Shown: piece after piece, positions 1-9,097 of the stretch
How the letters are laid out: each line of letters starts with the position of its first letter
Position numbering within the stretch: the first letter of the stretch is position 1
Assembly (NCBI RefSeq): GCF_040412085.2
Contig: NZ_CP115920.1
Span: forward strand, 1,426,001 to 1,490,000
Direction: 5' to 3'
From: Vibrio sp. CB1-14
GTDB lineage: Bacteria > Pseudomonadota > Gammaproteobacteria > Enterobacterales > Vibrionaceae
Length of the DNA stretch: 64,000 nt
Position numbers and translations under genes: made by a program
The notes under the pieces: model-generated
What the model saw: the letters and a program-made list of their open reading frames with translations, nothing else
The model's database searches: none
Told to the model about the DNA's origin: nothing

Positions 1-465
1 AAGGTTGTATATGCGTCTTACCACCGACATTTGGTCATCAAATGCCGCTCCTTTCGCTGGTGGTGCGCAGGTTGCTTGACTTAATACGTAGTCTAGTCGT
101 AGCTCTAGGTCGTTCAATTTTTTTCGCTGAATAACGATGTCGTTGGCGGCGTCAATCCATAGACCGCCCTCAAGCTCTCGTGCGATACGGTTTTGCTTCT
201 CCTGAGCTTGCAATACTGCGGCAGGAAAGCACCATTGAGCGCCTTCTTGGATGAGAGAATCTAAGTGGAGTTTGGTCAGTTTCCAATCGAAGCGTAGCCC
301 ATGCTCCGGACCGAGTGGTTCATCAGGCATGACAGGTGAAAAGTCGGATCCTACATATTGTTCAGCAATGCCTCCGGTTCCATCATCAGGATAACTGGTA
401 CATGCAACCAGAAGACTTGCCAAAATACAGGTTAATGCTTGTTTAATACCCGTGTTTACTTCCAT
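1..465 (-). CDS. sypB: SypB-like envelope lipoprotein (partial, runs off left edge)
   Basis: About 155 codons are visible from an ATG on the minus strand; the 3' end lies outside the window. The N-terminus is a short hydrophobic signal ending in the lipobox LVAC, so Cys22 is the likely lipidated residue. The rest of the visible part is soluble and charged, with a Trp-Cys pair near residue 77. It lies 46 bp downstream of the STAS gene on the same strand. In Vibrio fischeri the gene after sypA is sypB, an OmpA-domain protein; the OmpA domain would be C-terminal and is not visible here, so the symbol rests on position and promoter context rather than a seen domain. Confidence 0.6.
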   Translation of the reverse strand, partial: MEVNTGIKQALTCILASLLVACTSYPDDGTGGIAEQYVGSDFSPVMPDEPLGPEHGLRFDWKLTKLHLDSLIQEGAQWCFPAAVLQAQEKQNRIARELEGGLWIDAANDIVIQRKKLNDLELRLDYVLSQATCAPPAKGAAFDDQMSVVRRIYNL

Positions 466-511
466 GTAGTGACCACCTATTTTGCCAACTTTTTAGTCTA
501 ATATTTTGAGG

Positions 512-844
512 CTATAAGTACTCGTTGCTGGCGTGAGTATTGACTGGAATCGCCTGACCAATTCGAAGTAACTTTATGATTTGCAGGGGCTGTCCTGTGA
601 CATTTTCCAGACGCATTTTTCGTTCACGTTCAACGAGTCGCTTATACAAATAAACAATAGCACCGATGCCAGAAGAATCCATAAAGCGCACTTGTTCTAG
701 GTCGATTTCCACTTCTTGGTGTCCATCATTGTGAATGATGTCATCAATTTGAGCTTGAGCCGATCGGCTGCCTCGAGCATCAAAATCGCCTAAAACTTTT
801 ACTTGAAGGGTTTGAGTGTTGGTTTCTGCTTTTAGTAGTTCCAT
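512..844 (-). CDS. sypA: SypA-like STAS-domain regulator
   Basis: A 110-residue single STAS domain of the anti-sigma-factor-antagonist type. The phospho-acceptor motif FMDSSGIGA lies at residues 54-62, so Ser57 (first Ser after Asp56) is the expected switch residue. The ATG at 844 has GAGG eight bases upstream; a longer reading frame to 910 would run through the sigma-54 promoter and is rejected. In V. fischeri, SypA is a positive biofilm factor whose equivalent serine is phosphorylated and dephosphorylated by SypE, which is not in the window. It is the first gene after a sigma-54 promoter and SypG-type enhancer and precedes a lipoprotein, as in syp/rbd loci. SypA identity is inferred from domain, promoter and order. 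Confidence 0.8.
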   Translation of the reverse strand: MELLKAETNTQTLQVKVLGDFDARGSRSAQAQIDDIIHNDGHQEVEIDLEQVRFMDSSGIGAIVYLYKRLVERERKMRLENVTGQPLQIIKLLRIGQAIPVNTHASNEYL

Positions 845-893
845 GGTCTTGTCCTCGTCCTGAATGGCCAAATTGTTTCTACACTGATTAGAT

Positions 894-909
894 TGCATGG
901 AGTGTGCCA
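894..909 (-). promoter_or_regulatory. Sigma-54 promoter of sypA
   Basis: On the minus strand the sequence reads TGGCACACTCCATGCA, with GG and GC separated by exactly 10 bases, the invariant -24/-12 arrangement for RpoN. The predicted transcription start falls about 40 bases upstream of the sypA ATG. The -12 element is ATGC rather than TTGC, a minor deviation. Confidence 0.8.
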
Positions 910-998
910 ATTATTTAGCTGTTTACATTCAATGGCTTAGGTGTGTTCTGGTGTGTGTTTATCAAATTGAACTCGTGATTCTCAAATTGAAAATCGAA

Positions 999-1013
999 AT
1001 TGCAGGGTGAGAA
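999..1013 (-). promoter_or_regulatory. SypG-type enhancer site upstream of sypA
   Basis: The minus strand reads TTCTCACCCTGCAAT, a full match to the published SypG binding element TTCTCANNNTGCDWN (recalled consensus). It lies about 90 bp upstream of the -24 element, a usual enhancer distance for a sigma-54 activator. A second one-mismatch copy, TTCTCAAATTGAAAA, is on the plus strand at 979-993. Confidence 0.75.
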
Positions 1014-1076
1014 GTGAGAGAAATTTAGCGGAATGCGTTAAAGAAGTGAGTTGATTACAGCCACAAGTATGTTTAG

Positions 1077-1127
1077 CTTGCTCTACCACTCAGGCCGTTG
1101 GCAGGGCAGGCTAAGCGGCAGAGCAAG
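1077..1127 (-). terminator. Long imperfect inverted repeat at end of glycosyltransferase operon
   Basis: CTTGCTCT and AGAGCAAG form the base of a long imperfect hairpin whose inner arms also pair (CCGCTTAG-like against CTGAGTGG). It starts 7 bases after the family-2 glycosyltransferase stop codon. There is no T-run, so it may act as an mRNA 3'-end stabiliser or a weak terminator before the sypA promoter region. Confidence 0.45.
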
Positions 1128-1133
1128 ATTCAT

Positions 1134-2069
1134 TTAATAGATGATGGCCGTTTTCACCATAGCCTTGAAGCGGCGAACGCTAGGGTAGGTGATGAAAGTT
1201 TGCACATGTTTTGCTGTGCGATGGAAATAACCTTTGTGCTGCGAAGCATACTCACAATAGGCGTCCATCAAACGCTCATCAACAAAGCGCTTTGCTTTAG
1301 AGCACTGAGCTTGAGCAAAGCTGACGTGACGCTGAGCAATCGTCTTCATCGCCTCAATGCGTTTTGGCACATTGGAAGAGACGCTGCCTTGGCGCATCAG
1401 GTAGTGCATACGAATTTCGTTGGTAAACGACACGTCGCCAGCTTCACTGAGCTTTAACCACAGATCCCAATCACTGGCACTTGGCAATTCACAGTCAAAC
1501 CCTTGTACTTGAAGGTAAGCATCACGTCGACACATGACCGAAGAAGTGCCGACAATATTCTCTTTAAAAAGCATCGCGGTTGCATGGTTTAGCATTTGAT
1601 AGCCGGTAGTGGCAGATTGCGATTCAATGTGGCGTTGAAACTCGGGCCAGTATTGAAAGCACGGAATGATAAACTCGTTAGCTTCATTGATATGCTCGTA
1701 ATTGGTAAAGCTGAGTACGCAATTTGGGTGCTCACTCATAAAAGCCACCTGTTCGGCGAGTTTACTGTGTGTCCACAAATCATCAGCATCTAAAAATGCT
1801 ATCCACTCACCTTTGGCTTGCGCTACGCCAAGATTGCGAGCGGCGCCAGGCCCTCCACGCTCACTTAGAATGAGTGAGATATGTGGATGGGTCTTACTTA
1901 ACTCAGTTAAGTACTCACGCGAACCGTCCGTGGAACCATCGTCAACGAACAGGATTTCGTAATGGGTATAAGTCTGCTGCTCAATGCTTTGTAAACACTG
2001 AGGAAGGTACGCCAAACAGTTGAAGTTTGGAATGACAATACTGACGATAGGAGTTGAATGTGAAGTCAT
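1134..2069 (-). CDS. Family-2 glycosyltransferase
   Basis: A 311-residue GT-A fold enzyme. The N-terminus has the family pattern VSIVIPNFNCLAYLPQCL, followed by FVDDGSTDGS (about residues 40-49) for nucleotide-sugar binding and FLDADDLW (about 92-99), which contains the DxD metal site. It has no membrane segment, so it is cytosolic, adding one sugar to a lipid-linked repeat unit. It is last in a four-gene leftward operon, 11 bases after the flippase. Sugar specificity cannot be read from sequence. Confidence 0.85.
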   Translation of the reverse strand: MTSHSTPIVSIVIPNFNCLAYLPQCLQSIEQQTYTHYEILFVDDGSTDGSREYLTELSKTHPHISLILSERGGPGAARNLGVAQAKGEWIAFLDADDLWTHSKLAEQVAFMSEHPNCVLSFTNYEHINEANEFIIPCFQYWPEFQRHIESQSATTGYQMLNHATAMLFKENIVGTSSVMCRRDAYLQVQGFDCELPSASDWDLWLKLSEAGDVSFTNEIRMHYLMRQGSVSSNVPKRIEAMKTIAQRHVSFAQAQCSKAKRFVDERLMDAYCEYASQHKGYFHRTAKHVQTFITYPSVRRFKAMVKTAIIY

Positions 2070-2080
2070 GTTGGAATTCC

Positions 2081-3499
2081 TTATAAACGTTTAGCGAACG
2101 TATCAGTGCGGATTGAGTTGTCGGCTGGTTTTGCTTTAGGTCGCCAGTTCTGCATCAGCCAAAAGCTGAATAGAGCCGTTTGTACTAGCCAGCCTGCTAC
2201 CAGATAGATTGGTGAGAATTGGTTGAGAGCGATAAAACCTGTTGCCCAAGCTAAGTGAGTAGCAAGTTGTATGTAGTGATGATTCAGCACCAGGCGCTTT
2301 TGGCTGGCGCGGTCAAAGAGATAGGCACGAAGCGCATAGAGCACGACAAAGGCAAACACAACGCCTTGTATTCCAAATAGCCAACTTGACAAGGTAAACA
2401 CAGTGAGTGCTGCTACTGCCATAATAGTGTTGATTTTTAGAACAATTTTCGGCTGTTTATCAATGTAGCAACCTGTGGTCAAGGTATGGGAAATTTGCTT
2501 AAATGCGATGCCTAGCGCTAGCCACGGGATCCATTGTGATGCTTCGTGATAGCGTGCTGGAAACCAGTTTTCAATAATAACCGGTGCGAACAGAGCAATA
2601 CTCATCGCGAACCAAATGGTGGTGTGGCAAAGGGTTTCAGCGATTTGGACTGTTTTGACTTTGCCGTTATCTTCATTAAGTATTTGAAAGCGTTTTGGAA
2701 ACCACCATAGGGTTAGGGGTTCGCACAGAAAGGCAACAATAAGGGCAAATTGCATCGCGATAGCGTATTGAGCCAATGATTCTAACCCCACCGTCGCTGC
2801 TAAGATCCAGCGTTCAGCACCTGCTGCGACAAATAATAGCGATCCAGAGAAGATAAGAGGTAGCCCATAGTGCCTCATTTGCTTTGCGACGTGAGCGTCC
2901 CAGCTAAATGAAAGTGAACACCATTGTTTGACTAATAGAAGGGTTGCTAAGTACAGAGACGAGAGTAGACCGGAGAGCAACACGCCAGTCAATCCTAAAC
3001 CGTAATGTAAGAAAGCAAAGGTTAAAACGGCTTGAATCATAGCTTTGCTACTTGTTAGCAAAAAGAACAAGCGAGCATTGTCGACTAATCTTAGCCATGT
3101 TAGCGGCATGTTGATGGCACTGCTGATAATGAGGGTCAACGTGACCAAAATAAAATCTGTGCTGCTGATTTGTGTCCATGTGGACAGCACAAAAAGACCA
3201 ATTGGTACGGCAGCGATGAGCGCCATGACTGCGATAGTGAGCTGTTGAATCGTGGCGGTGCTGTTTAACGTGTCAAACGCGTTGCCTTTTGCCTCTCCTG
3301 CTTGCTTGTACAGCGCTTCTATCAAACCAAAACCAAGAATAATGCCACCAACGTTTAATATGGACAGCCATAGATCAAGCTGACCGTAGTCCGTGGTAGA
3401 CAGCGCACCTGCAACAATCGGCAGCATGATAAACGATACGCCTTTCATCAAAACTAGCCCTGCGGCGTAGTAGAGCGACTGTTGGATAGCGCGGCTCAT
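2081..3499 (-). CDS. Wzx-type polysaccharide repeat-unit flippase
   Basis: 472 residues, almost entirely hydrophobic with about 12-14 predicted membrane helices, of the MOP/PST polysaccharide transporter superfamily. The N-terminal pattern (short charged start, then GLVLMKGVSFIMLPIVAGAL) is typical of Wzx and oligosaccharide flippases. It would move undecaprenyl-linked repeat units across the inner membrane. Its ATG overlaps the TGA of the upstream glycosyltransferase by four bases, so translation is probably coupled. No Wzy polymerase or Wza/Wzc export genes are visible here; in a syp locus they would lie to the left. Confidence 0.8.
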   Translation of the reverse strand: MSRAIQQSLYYAAGLVLMKGVSFIMLPIVAGALSTTDYGQLDLWLSILNVGGIILGFGLIEALYKQAGEAKGNAFDTLNSTATIQQLTIAVMALIAAVPIGLFVLSTWTQISSTDFILVTLTLIISSAINMPLTWLRLVDNARLFFLLTSSKAMIQAVLTFAFLHYGLGLTGVLLSGLLSSLYLATLLLVKQWCSLSFSWDAHVAKQMRHYGLPLIFSGSLLFVAAGAERWILAATVGLESLAQYAIAMQFALIVAFLCEPLTLWWFPKRFQILNEDNGKVKTVQIAETLCHTTIWFAMSIALFAPVIIENWFPARYHEASQWIPWLALGIAFKQISHTLTTGCYIDKQPKIVLKINTIMAVAALTVFTLSSWLFGIQGVVFAFVVLYALRAYLFDRASQKRLVLNHHYIQLATHLAWATGFIALNQFSPIYLVAGWLVQTALFSFWLMQNWRPKAKPADNSIRTDTFAKRL

Positions 3500-4683
3500 A
3501 GCGTGGCTCCTTGTAACTGGTAGTTGCTTTCAATAGCGGTGGCCAGTTTTTTCGCTGAGTTGCGAGCACTATAAAGTCGAGTCACACGAGTTCGCGCCTT
3601 GTCTAGTTGGCTCATTCGCTGCGAAGTGGTCAGTGAATACGTTTTGACGATGGCGGCTGCCAAACTTTGTGGGTCTTTTGGTGGTACTAAGAGTCCGGTA
3701 CCTTCAACGATCATCTCTTTGCAGCCCATGAAGTTACTGCAAATCACCGGCAGTCCGAGTGCCATCGCTTCTTTTACCACGACTGGTCCTGTGTCTCTAT
3801 CGCCGTCACGAGCTTCACAAAAAGGGGTGCAAAGTGCTAAGTAGTGTGCGGCGTTATCAATAATCCATTCGGAAGGACGGCTACCAAGAAAGTGTACTTG
3901 CTCAGCAATGCCCAACTGATGGGCTAGCGCGACAAGCAGGGACTTCTGTTCACCATCCCCCACAAGATCCAACATCGGACGTTCATCATCCGGAAGTAGC
4001 GACATGGCTTGAAGAAGATCAATCAGCCCTTTTTTCTCGGTTAGGCGGCCGACAAAAAGTAAACGCCCATTGTGATGTTGACGAGGATGAAATGGATAGC
4101 GGCTAAGTTCGATCCCACATTCAACCAAATGAACTGGGTGGTTAGGTGCAAGCTTTAGAAACTGGTCACACATATCTTCACAAACGCAGACTGAAAAGCT
4201 GGAAGACTCGAGCTTGAGAGCCAAATCGGTCGGGCGCGCATAAACATCGTAACCGTGACCGACAAAAGAGACCTGGCAACCTGAAAGCTGACTGGCCGCA
4301 ATCGCCGTCGCTGCGGTATGCAGAGCAAAATGCGCGTGCAGGTGGTTACATTCATTGTCCAGTGCCACTCGTGCTAGCTGTCCTGCACTGCGGATCAATG
4401 ACTTCTTTGGAAGGCCGTTTTGACGAAGAATGAAGGACAGTGCTTTGACGCTTCTAAGTGGGTTGCGAAGCCAAATGGCGAGTGCCGAAAAATTGCTAAC
4501 GCTAGAAAGAGCAATAGCCTTATCAAGCAGCGGCCTATCAACAGGCTGACCACCATCTTGATGGATATTGAAGGCAAAGGGCTTCACCTGATATCCCAGA
4601 GCTTCCATCGCACGTATCTCTGTGCCGACGAAGGTTTCTGATAGAACAGGGAAATCACTGAGTACGTAACCTAAGGTTTTCAT
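3496..4683 (-). CDS. Family-4 glycosyltransferase
   Basis: A 395-residue GT-B fold enzyme. The C-terminal half carries the GT4 signature LLFVGRLTEKKGLIDLLQA (about residues 208-226) and the nucleotide-sugar E-x7-E region PVVVKEAMALGLPVI (about 302-316). The N-terminus begins with YVLSDFPVLSETFVGTEI, a pattern common in colanic-acid (WcaL-like) and other exopolysaccharide transferases. It sits between the asparagine-synthase-like gene (9-base gap) and the flippase (4-base overlap). The GDARDGDRDTGPV insertion is a feature of WcaL-like members. Confidence 0.85.
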   Translation of the reverse strand: MKTLGYVLSDFPVLSETFVGTEIRAMEALGYQVKPFAFNIHQDGGQPVDRPLLDKAIALSSVSNFSALAIWLRNPLRSVKALSFILRQNGLPKKSLIRSAGQLARVALDNECNHLHAHFALHTAATAIAASQLSGCQVSFVGHGYDVYARPTDLALKLESSSFSVCVCEDMCDQFLKLAPNHPVHLVECGIELSRYPFHPRQHHNGRLLFVGRLTEKKGLIDLLQAMSLLPDDERPMLDLVGDGEQKSLLVALAHQLGIAEQVHFLGSRPSEWIIDNAAHYLALCTPFCEARDGDRDTGPVVVKEAMALGLPVICSNFMGCKEMIVEGTGLLVPPKDPQSLAAAIVKTYSLTTSQRMSQLDKARTRVTRLYSARNSAKKLATAIESNYQLQGATL

Positions 4684-4692
4684 TGCTCTCTC

Positions 4693-6360
4693 CTATGCGC
4701 CAGTGATGGACTGAATAGCAGTTAGCGGCTTCGATTGCGACCAAACCGCGCTAAAGCCTAGAGTCGGTAAATGCTGCTGAACGCATTGCCATGACTGATC
4801 ATCATTGATGTTGCTCAGGCAGTTCATCTGTCGCAAGCTGCGCTCGATGGTACCGCGAGACAAGTGCTTTGCTAGCTCGCTATAGTTGTACATCGGCGTG
4901 CTGTTTTTGCCCCAGTTTTCAATGCCTAGTCGGCTCGTCAATGCAGGGTAGCGGTAGCTGAGTGGTAATCCGTGGCTAAGCGGCTGATCTGTTTTGTCCC
5001 AGCGAATATTGGCAAGTTTTGGAGATAGTTTCTGTATCGCTTTTCGATGGAACCGACTCGCGAGCTTATAGCGCACTGGCAAGTGAGCAATTTGATACAG
5101 AGCATCTTTGTTGAGAAATGGATGGCTGCGAAGGTAGTGCGAATCTAACATTTGCTGGCCGCAGGCGACAAAGCGAACCACTCGATTTTGTAGATAGAAA
5201 TTGTCCAAAAAACGTGCTGCCGTATCGAAATCATGGGCGTGGCGTTCAATGATTCTATTTAGGTCATTGAGCATGGTTTCTTTGTATTGTGGTGCATAGT
5301 TGAAGAACGGTGTGGCTGATTTCGAATACTCTTCTCGAATGTAACGCTTCGCTCGCTCCATCAGCGACGTGTGACCTACCATGCCTTGACCAAAGATACT
5401 GAAACCTGGAAAACCCCGGTCGTAGTAAAACGCTCTTGCCACTTCAGCACCGGTGCCGGTGAGAAGCATGCGTCCAGAGGTTTGTGCTAAAAGTGAGGAA
5501 TCAAGAATCGAATGAGCATGATGGAGAGGGACTTCTCCATTTCCTAGATCCGCGACACGTTGAATGTTGCTAGGGTCAGTTGGCGTCGCGAACTCGTTTC
5601 CAGTAATCAAACGAAGCCCTGCGCACTCGGCAAGGTTTTTGGCAATTTGATGGTCACTAGAGAGAGGTGAGCCGTAGGTTAGCGTGGTTGGTTTTTTGCC
5701 AAGCGCTGTGGCTGCGGAAAGAATCAAGCGAGAGTCAAGCCCGCCACTTAATGACACCATTGGCTCACTGCCGTAGTTAAACGCTTCGCGAACGGCTTCG
5801 ACAAAAGCCTCCAACGCATCGTCAAAACGGGTGATGTCGTTATCTAAAATCGGGATGTCTTGATGAGATTGGATGTTAGTGCGCTCAGAATCGATAGTGA
5901 CTGTTGTACGCCCATTGAGGCAGCGGATCTCATTCCACAATGTCTGCTCATCAAACAACTGGCCGAACGCTACCAAAGTGCGTTGAGCGCTAGACGTTTT
6001 CGGTTGGTGATGTGTAAAGGTGCTCAGCGCTTGACGACTGGTATAAACCGCGGTGTTGTGTTGATGTTCGCCAATCCAAACAGGGAAGATGCCAAGACGA
6101 TCTGTGCATGCTTGTACGGTTTGCTCATTGCTATCGACTACAATCCAACTTCGACCCCAATAAGACTGACTGCGGTTTAAGCTCACATCGGCGATAATAT
6201 CAGCATCGCTGGCAGCGCTGGCAGGGTCACCCCAACAAATCACGGTTTTATGGCCAAGCTCCCAAATGGTCGCGCTATCCAGTTCGCCATCATTGGCCGT
6301 GTTAGTAATTTCGACTGCTTTGTTGGTCGCTTTAGGAATTGTAATTAGATAATGTGCCAT
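4693..6360 (-). CDS. Asparagine-synthase-like amidotransferase of exopolysaccharide cluster
   Basis: 555 residues. The C-terminal half is an asparagine-synthetase ATP-pyrophosphatase domain with the PP-loop SLSGGLDSRL at about residues 203-212. The N-terminal half has the layout of a class II glutamine amidotransferase domain, but the protein starts MAHYLIT and lacks the Cys2 nucleophile essential for glutaminase activity. It may therefore use free ammonia, or amidate or ligate another substrate. Homologues occur in exopolysaccharide clusters, where they probably modify a uronic acid. First gene of a four-gene operon behind a near-perfect sigma-54 promoter. The glycan-modification role is inferred. 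Confidence 0.75.
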   Translation of the reverse strand: MAHYLITIPKATNKAVEITNTANDGELDSATIWELGHKTVICWGDPASAASDADIIADVSLNRSQSYWGRSWIVVDSNEQTVQACTDRLGIFPVWIGEHQHNTAVYTSRQALSTFTHHQPKTSSAQRTLVAFGQLFDEQTLWNEIRCLNGRTTVTIDSERTNIQSHQDIPILDNDITRFDDALEAFVEAVREAFNYGSEPMVSLSGGLDSRLILSAATALGKKPTTLTYGSPLSSDHQIAKNLAECAGLRLITGNEFATPTDPSNIQRVADLGNGEVPLHHAHSILDSSLLAQTSGRMLLTGTGAEVARAFYYDRGFPGFSIFGQGMVGHTSLMERAKRYIREEYSKSATPFFNYAPQYKETMLNDLNRIIERHAHDFDTAARFLDNFYLQNRVVRFVACGQQMLDSHYLRSHPFLNKDALYQIAHLPVRYKLASRFHRKAIQKLSPKLANIRWDKTDQPLSHGLPLSYRYPALTSRLGIENWGKNSTPMYNYSELAKHLSRGTIERSLRQMNCLSNINDDQSWQCVQQHLPTLGFSAVWSQSKPLTAIQSITGA

Positions 6361-6395
6361 AACCCTGCCTCAGAAGTTCTATTGATACCTCTGTA

Positions 6396-6412
6396 TTGCA
6401 ACAGCCGTGCCC
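6396..6412 (-). promoter_or_regulatory. Sigma-54 promoter of the asparagine-synthase/glycosyltransferase operon
   Basis: The minus strand reads GGGCACGGCTGTTGCAA, matching the RpoN consensus (GGCACG-N4-TTGCA) with GG-N10-GC spacing. It ends 36 bases upstream of the first ATG of the operon, giving a short 5' leader of about 24 bases. Confidence 0.85.
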
Positions 6413-6489
6413 AAATTTAAATATAATAAATACAGTTGGTTACGTTTTGATCTTGAAGTGGTAATGGTGTTTTTTCATTTTGACAATCA

Positions 6490-6504
6490 AAATCAGATTG
6501 AGAA
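6490..6504 (-). promoter_or_regulatory. SypG-like enhancer element
   Basis: The minus strand reads TTCTCAATCTGATTT, matching TTCTCANNNTGCDWN at every defined position except one (A for C). It lies about 80 bp upstream of the sigma-54 promoter of the adjacent operon, the same geometry as at sypA. Confidence 0.55.
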
Positions 6505-6534
6505 TTTGCACTGAGATGGGGTTAAGAGCGGGTA

Positions 6535-6566
6535 AACAAAAAGAGAGCCACAAGTGACTCTCTTTC
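6535..6566 (-). terminator. Rho-independent terminator of ygiQ
   Basis: AAGAGAG and CTCTCTT arms with an inner CAC/GTG pair make the stem; on the minus strand it is followed by TTTTTGTTT. It lies 40 bases after the ygiQ stop and insulates the exopolysaccharide operon promoter. Confidence 0.85.
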
Positions 6567-6604
6567 ATGAAGCTACGATTCGCTAAATGTTGGAATCGAT
6601 GGCG

Positions 6605-8935
6605 TTAAGCGCGAGCTCGGCGTTTAGGAGCGCCTTTACCGTTTGGTTTACCTGCAGGCTTGCCACCTGATCTTTGTTGACCATTTGGTTTGCTGTTTGG
6701 TTTACCGTTGCCTTGCTTACCAGGGCCTTGAGCACCATTACCTTGAGTGCCATGACCTTGATTCTGACCAGCTGCTGGGCGTTGACCCGGCTTCTTACGT
6801 CGCTGACCATCCGTTCGGATGTCCGGTTGTCCCTTCGTGTGCTTGGTAGCAAATCGATTGGCACCATGACGGCCGGATTTACGGCGCTGTGCTGGCGTAC
6901 GTGAGTCGATATCTTCAGCAGGTACTAGGCAGCTTGGTTTGTCGCCAATTAGATATTGCTTACCCATGCTGACTAAGGCTTCACGGATCTGCGGCCAGTT
7001 GTCTGGATCGTGATAACGTAGCAAGGCTTTGTGCAAGCGACGCTGACGTTCGCCCTTCGCCACTGGCAAGTCTTCACGTTTTTTGTATTTGACGCGTTTC
7101 AGCGGGTTCGTTTCTGAGTAATACATGGATGTTGCATTACACATTGGCGACGGATAGAAGTTCTGAACTTGGTCACATTCAAAGTTGTTCTTTTTCAGCC
7201 ACAGTGCCAGGTTAAGCATGTCTTCGTCTTCTGTGCCTGGGTGTGCCGAGATGAAGTATGGGATCAAGTACTGTTTCTTACCTGCTTCAGCGCTGTATTT
7301 TTCAAACATCTCTTTGAAGCGGTCATAGGTACCCATACCTGGTTTCATCATCAGATCCAACGGGCCTTTTTCCGTATGCTCTGGTGCGATCTTTAGGTAG
7401 CCACCTACGTGGTGTGTCACGAGTTCACGAACGTACTCTGGGGATTCAATGGCCAAGTCATAACGAACACCAGAGGCGATCATGACCTTTTTCACTCCAT
7501 CAACTTTACGCGCTGCGCGGTATAGGTCGATAGTGTGTTTATGATCCGTGTTGAGCTTGTTACAGATGCCTGGGAACACGCAAGAAGGACGTCGACAGTT
7601 TGCTTCCGCTTTTGGATCAGAGCAGCCTAAGCGATACATGTTGGCTGTTGGGCCGCCCAAATCAGAGATGGTACCAGTAAAACCCGGTACTTTGTCGCGG
7701 ATCTCTTCTAGTTCCCCAATGATTGATTCTTGAGAGCGGTTTTGAATAATTCGTCCTTCGTGTTCAGTGATCGAGCAGAACGAGCAACCTCCAAAACAGC
7801 CACGCATAATATTAACCGAGGTTTTGATCATGTCGTAGGCAGGGATCTTGGCTTTACCGTATTTAGGGTGAGGTACACGCGCATATGGCAGGCCAAACAC
7901 GTAGTCCATCTCCTCTGTGGTGAGCGGAATCGGTGCTTGGTTTACCCAGAGCTCGCGGTTGCCATGGCGCTGAATCAGCGCACGACCCGAATATGGGTTG
8001 GTCTCAAGGTGCATCACACGGCTGGCATGAGCGTAAAGGATACGGTCATTGTTGAGCTTCTCGAAGGGTGGCAAGCGCACAGCCGTCGAGACTGCATCAT
8101 GACGAGATGGGCGAATGGTAATCGGTTTCGCTTCAGCTTCAGCTTCAGTCTCTGATTTGTTGGTGTCGCAGTTTGATTCCACCTGATATGGGTTTTGTGG
8201 CACGAATGCTTTACCCGGCTTTTCAATACGCGATGAGTCAATGATGGTGTATTGCTCTGGTTCAACCGCCAAATTCACTGCTGTGCCGCGAATATTGGTC
8301 ATGTCAGCCACGCTTTCACCATCAGCTAGTCGGTGCGCAACTTCTACCAGTGCACGTTCTGCGTTACCAAACAGTAGAATGTCGGCTTTGGCGTCAAATA
8401 GCACTGAGCGACGAACTTTATCTGACCAATAGTCGTAGTGAGCAATACGGCGCAAGCTGGCTTCAATACCACCCAGTACGATAGGAGTTTCTTTGTAGGC
8501 TTCTCGGCAGCGCTGAGAATACACCAGTGTTGCGCGGTCTGGTCGTTTACCACCTTCGTTGTTTGGTGTGTAAGCATCGTCGTGGCGCAGTTTTTTATCC
8601 GCGGTGTAACGGTTGATCATTGAGTCCATGTTGCCAGCAGTGATACCGAAGAAGAGATTCGGCTTACCTAGGCTCATGAAGTCATTCTTATTGCTCCAAT
8701 CTGGCTGAGCAATAATACCAACGCGGAAGCCTTGTGCTTCAAGCAGGCGACCAATGATAGCCATACCAAAACTAGGATGATCAACATACGCATCCCCCGT
8801 GACAATAATGATGTCACAGCTGTCCCATCCAAGGGCGTTCATCTCTTTTCTGCTGGTGGGCAAAAAAGGAGCAATACCAAAGCATTCCGCCCAGTATTTT
8901 TTGTGCTCATGGATTGGGGTGATGTCGTTGTGCAT
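6605..8935 (-). CDS. ygiQ: YgiQ-family radical SAM protein
   Basis: 776 residues of the UPF0313 radical-SAM family. The SAM [4Fe-4S] motif is C380-x3-C384-x2-C387 (GCFGGCSFC). The N-terminal part (starts near [18 protein letters not shown]) is B12-binding-like. The last 90 residues are a low-complexity Gly/Lys/Pro/Gln-rich basic tail ending RRARA, typical of the family and perhaps nucleic-acid binding. An Ala-Glu repeat ([10 protein letters not shown]) lies near residue 265. The ATG at 8935 has AGAGG eight bases upstream. The reaction catalysed is not established. Monocistronic with its own terminator. Confidence 0.92.
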   Translation of the reverse strand: MHNDITPIHEHKKYWAECFGIAPFLPTSRKEMNALGWDSCDIIIVTGDAYVDHPSFGMAIIGRLLEAQGFRVGIIAQPDWSNKNDFMSLGKPNLFFGITAGNMDSMINRYTADKKLRHDDAYTPNNEGGKRPDRATLVYSQRCREAYKETPIVLGGIEASLRRIAHYDYWSDKVRRSVLFDAKADILLFGNAERALVEVAHRLADGESVADMTNIRGTAVNLAVEPEQYTIIDSSRIEKPGKAFVPQNPYQVESNCDTNKSETEAEAEAKPITIRPSRHDAVSTAVRLPPFEKLNNDRILYAHASRVMHLETNPYSGRALIQRHGNRELWVNQAPIPLTTEEMDYVFGLPYARVPHPKYGKAKIPAYDMIKTSVNIMRGCFGGCSFCSITEHEGRIIQNRSQESIIGELEEIRDKVPGFTGTISDLGGPTANMYRLGCSDPKAEANCRRPSCVFPGICNKLNTDHKHTIDLYRAARKVDGVKKVMIASGVRYDLAIESPEYVRELVTHHVGGYLKIAPEHTEKGPLDLMMKPGMGTYDRFKEMFEKYSAEAGKKQYLIPYFISAHPGTEDEDMLNLALWLKKNNFECDQVQNFYPSPMCNATSMYYSETNPLKRVKYKKREDLPVAKGERQRRLHKALLRYHDPDNWPQIREALVSMGKQYLIGDKPSCLVPAEDIDSRTPAQRRKSGRHGANRFATKHTKGQPDIRTDGQRRKKPGQRPAAGQNQGHGTQGNGAQGPGKQGNGKPNSKPNGQQRSGGKPAGKPNGKGAPKRRARA

Positions 8936-9097
8936 ATTTTAACCTCTAGTTTTGAAGGCGGGCATTATATACTTCAATCCCAGTGACTTCAAAGCCCAAA
9001 CAAAGTGTGGTTATTTTGCTGTATGACGAGTCAATGGTATTCGTCCTCAAGCTGATATATCATCAGCGCCAATGATTTTTGCTTTGAACTCATACCC

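Noticed and set aside
1098..1457. Plus-strand open frame of 119 codons over the GT2 gene
   Set aside because: It is antisense to a clear glycosyltransferase with intact motifs, with no ribosome site and no recognisable domain.
6583..6867. Minus-strand 94-codon frame overlapping the end of ygiQ
   Set aside because: It reads the Gly/Lys/Pro-rich tail of ygiQ out of frame; the repetitive composition is a product of that tail.
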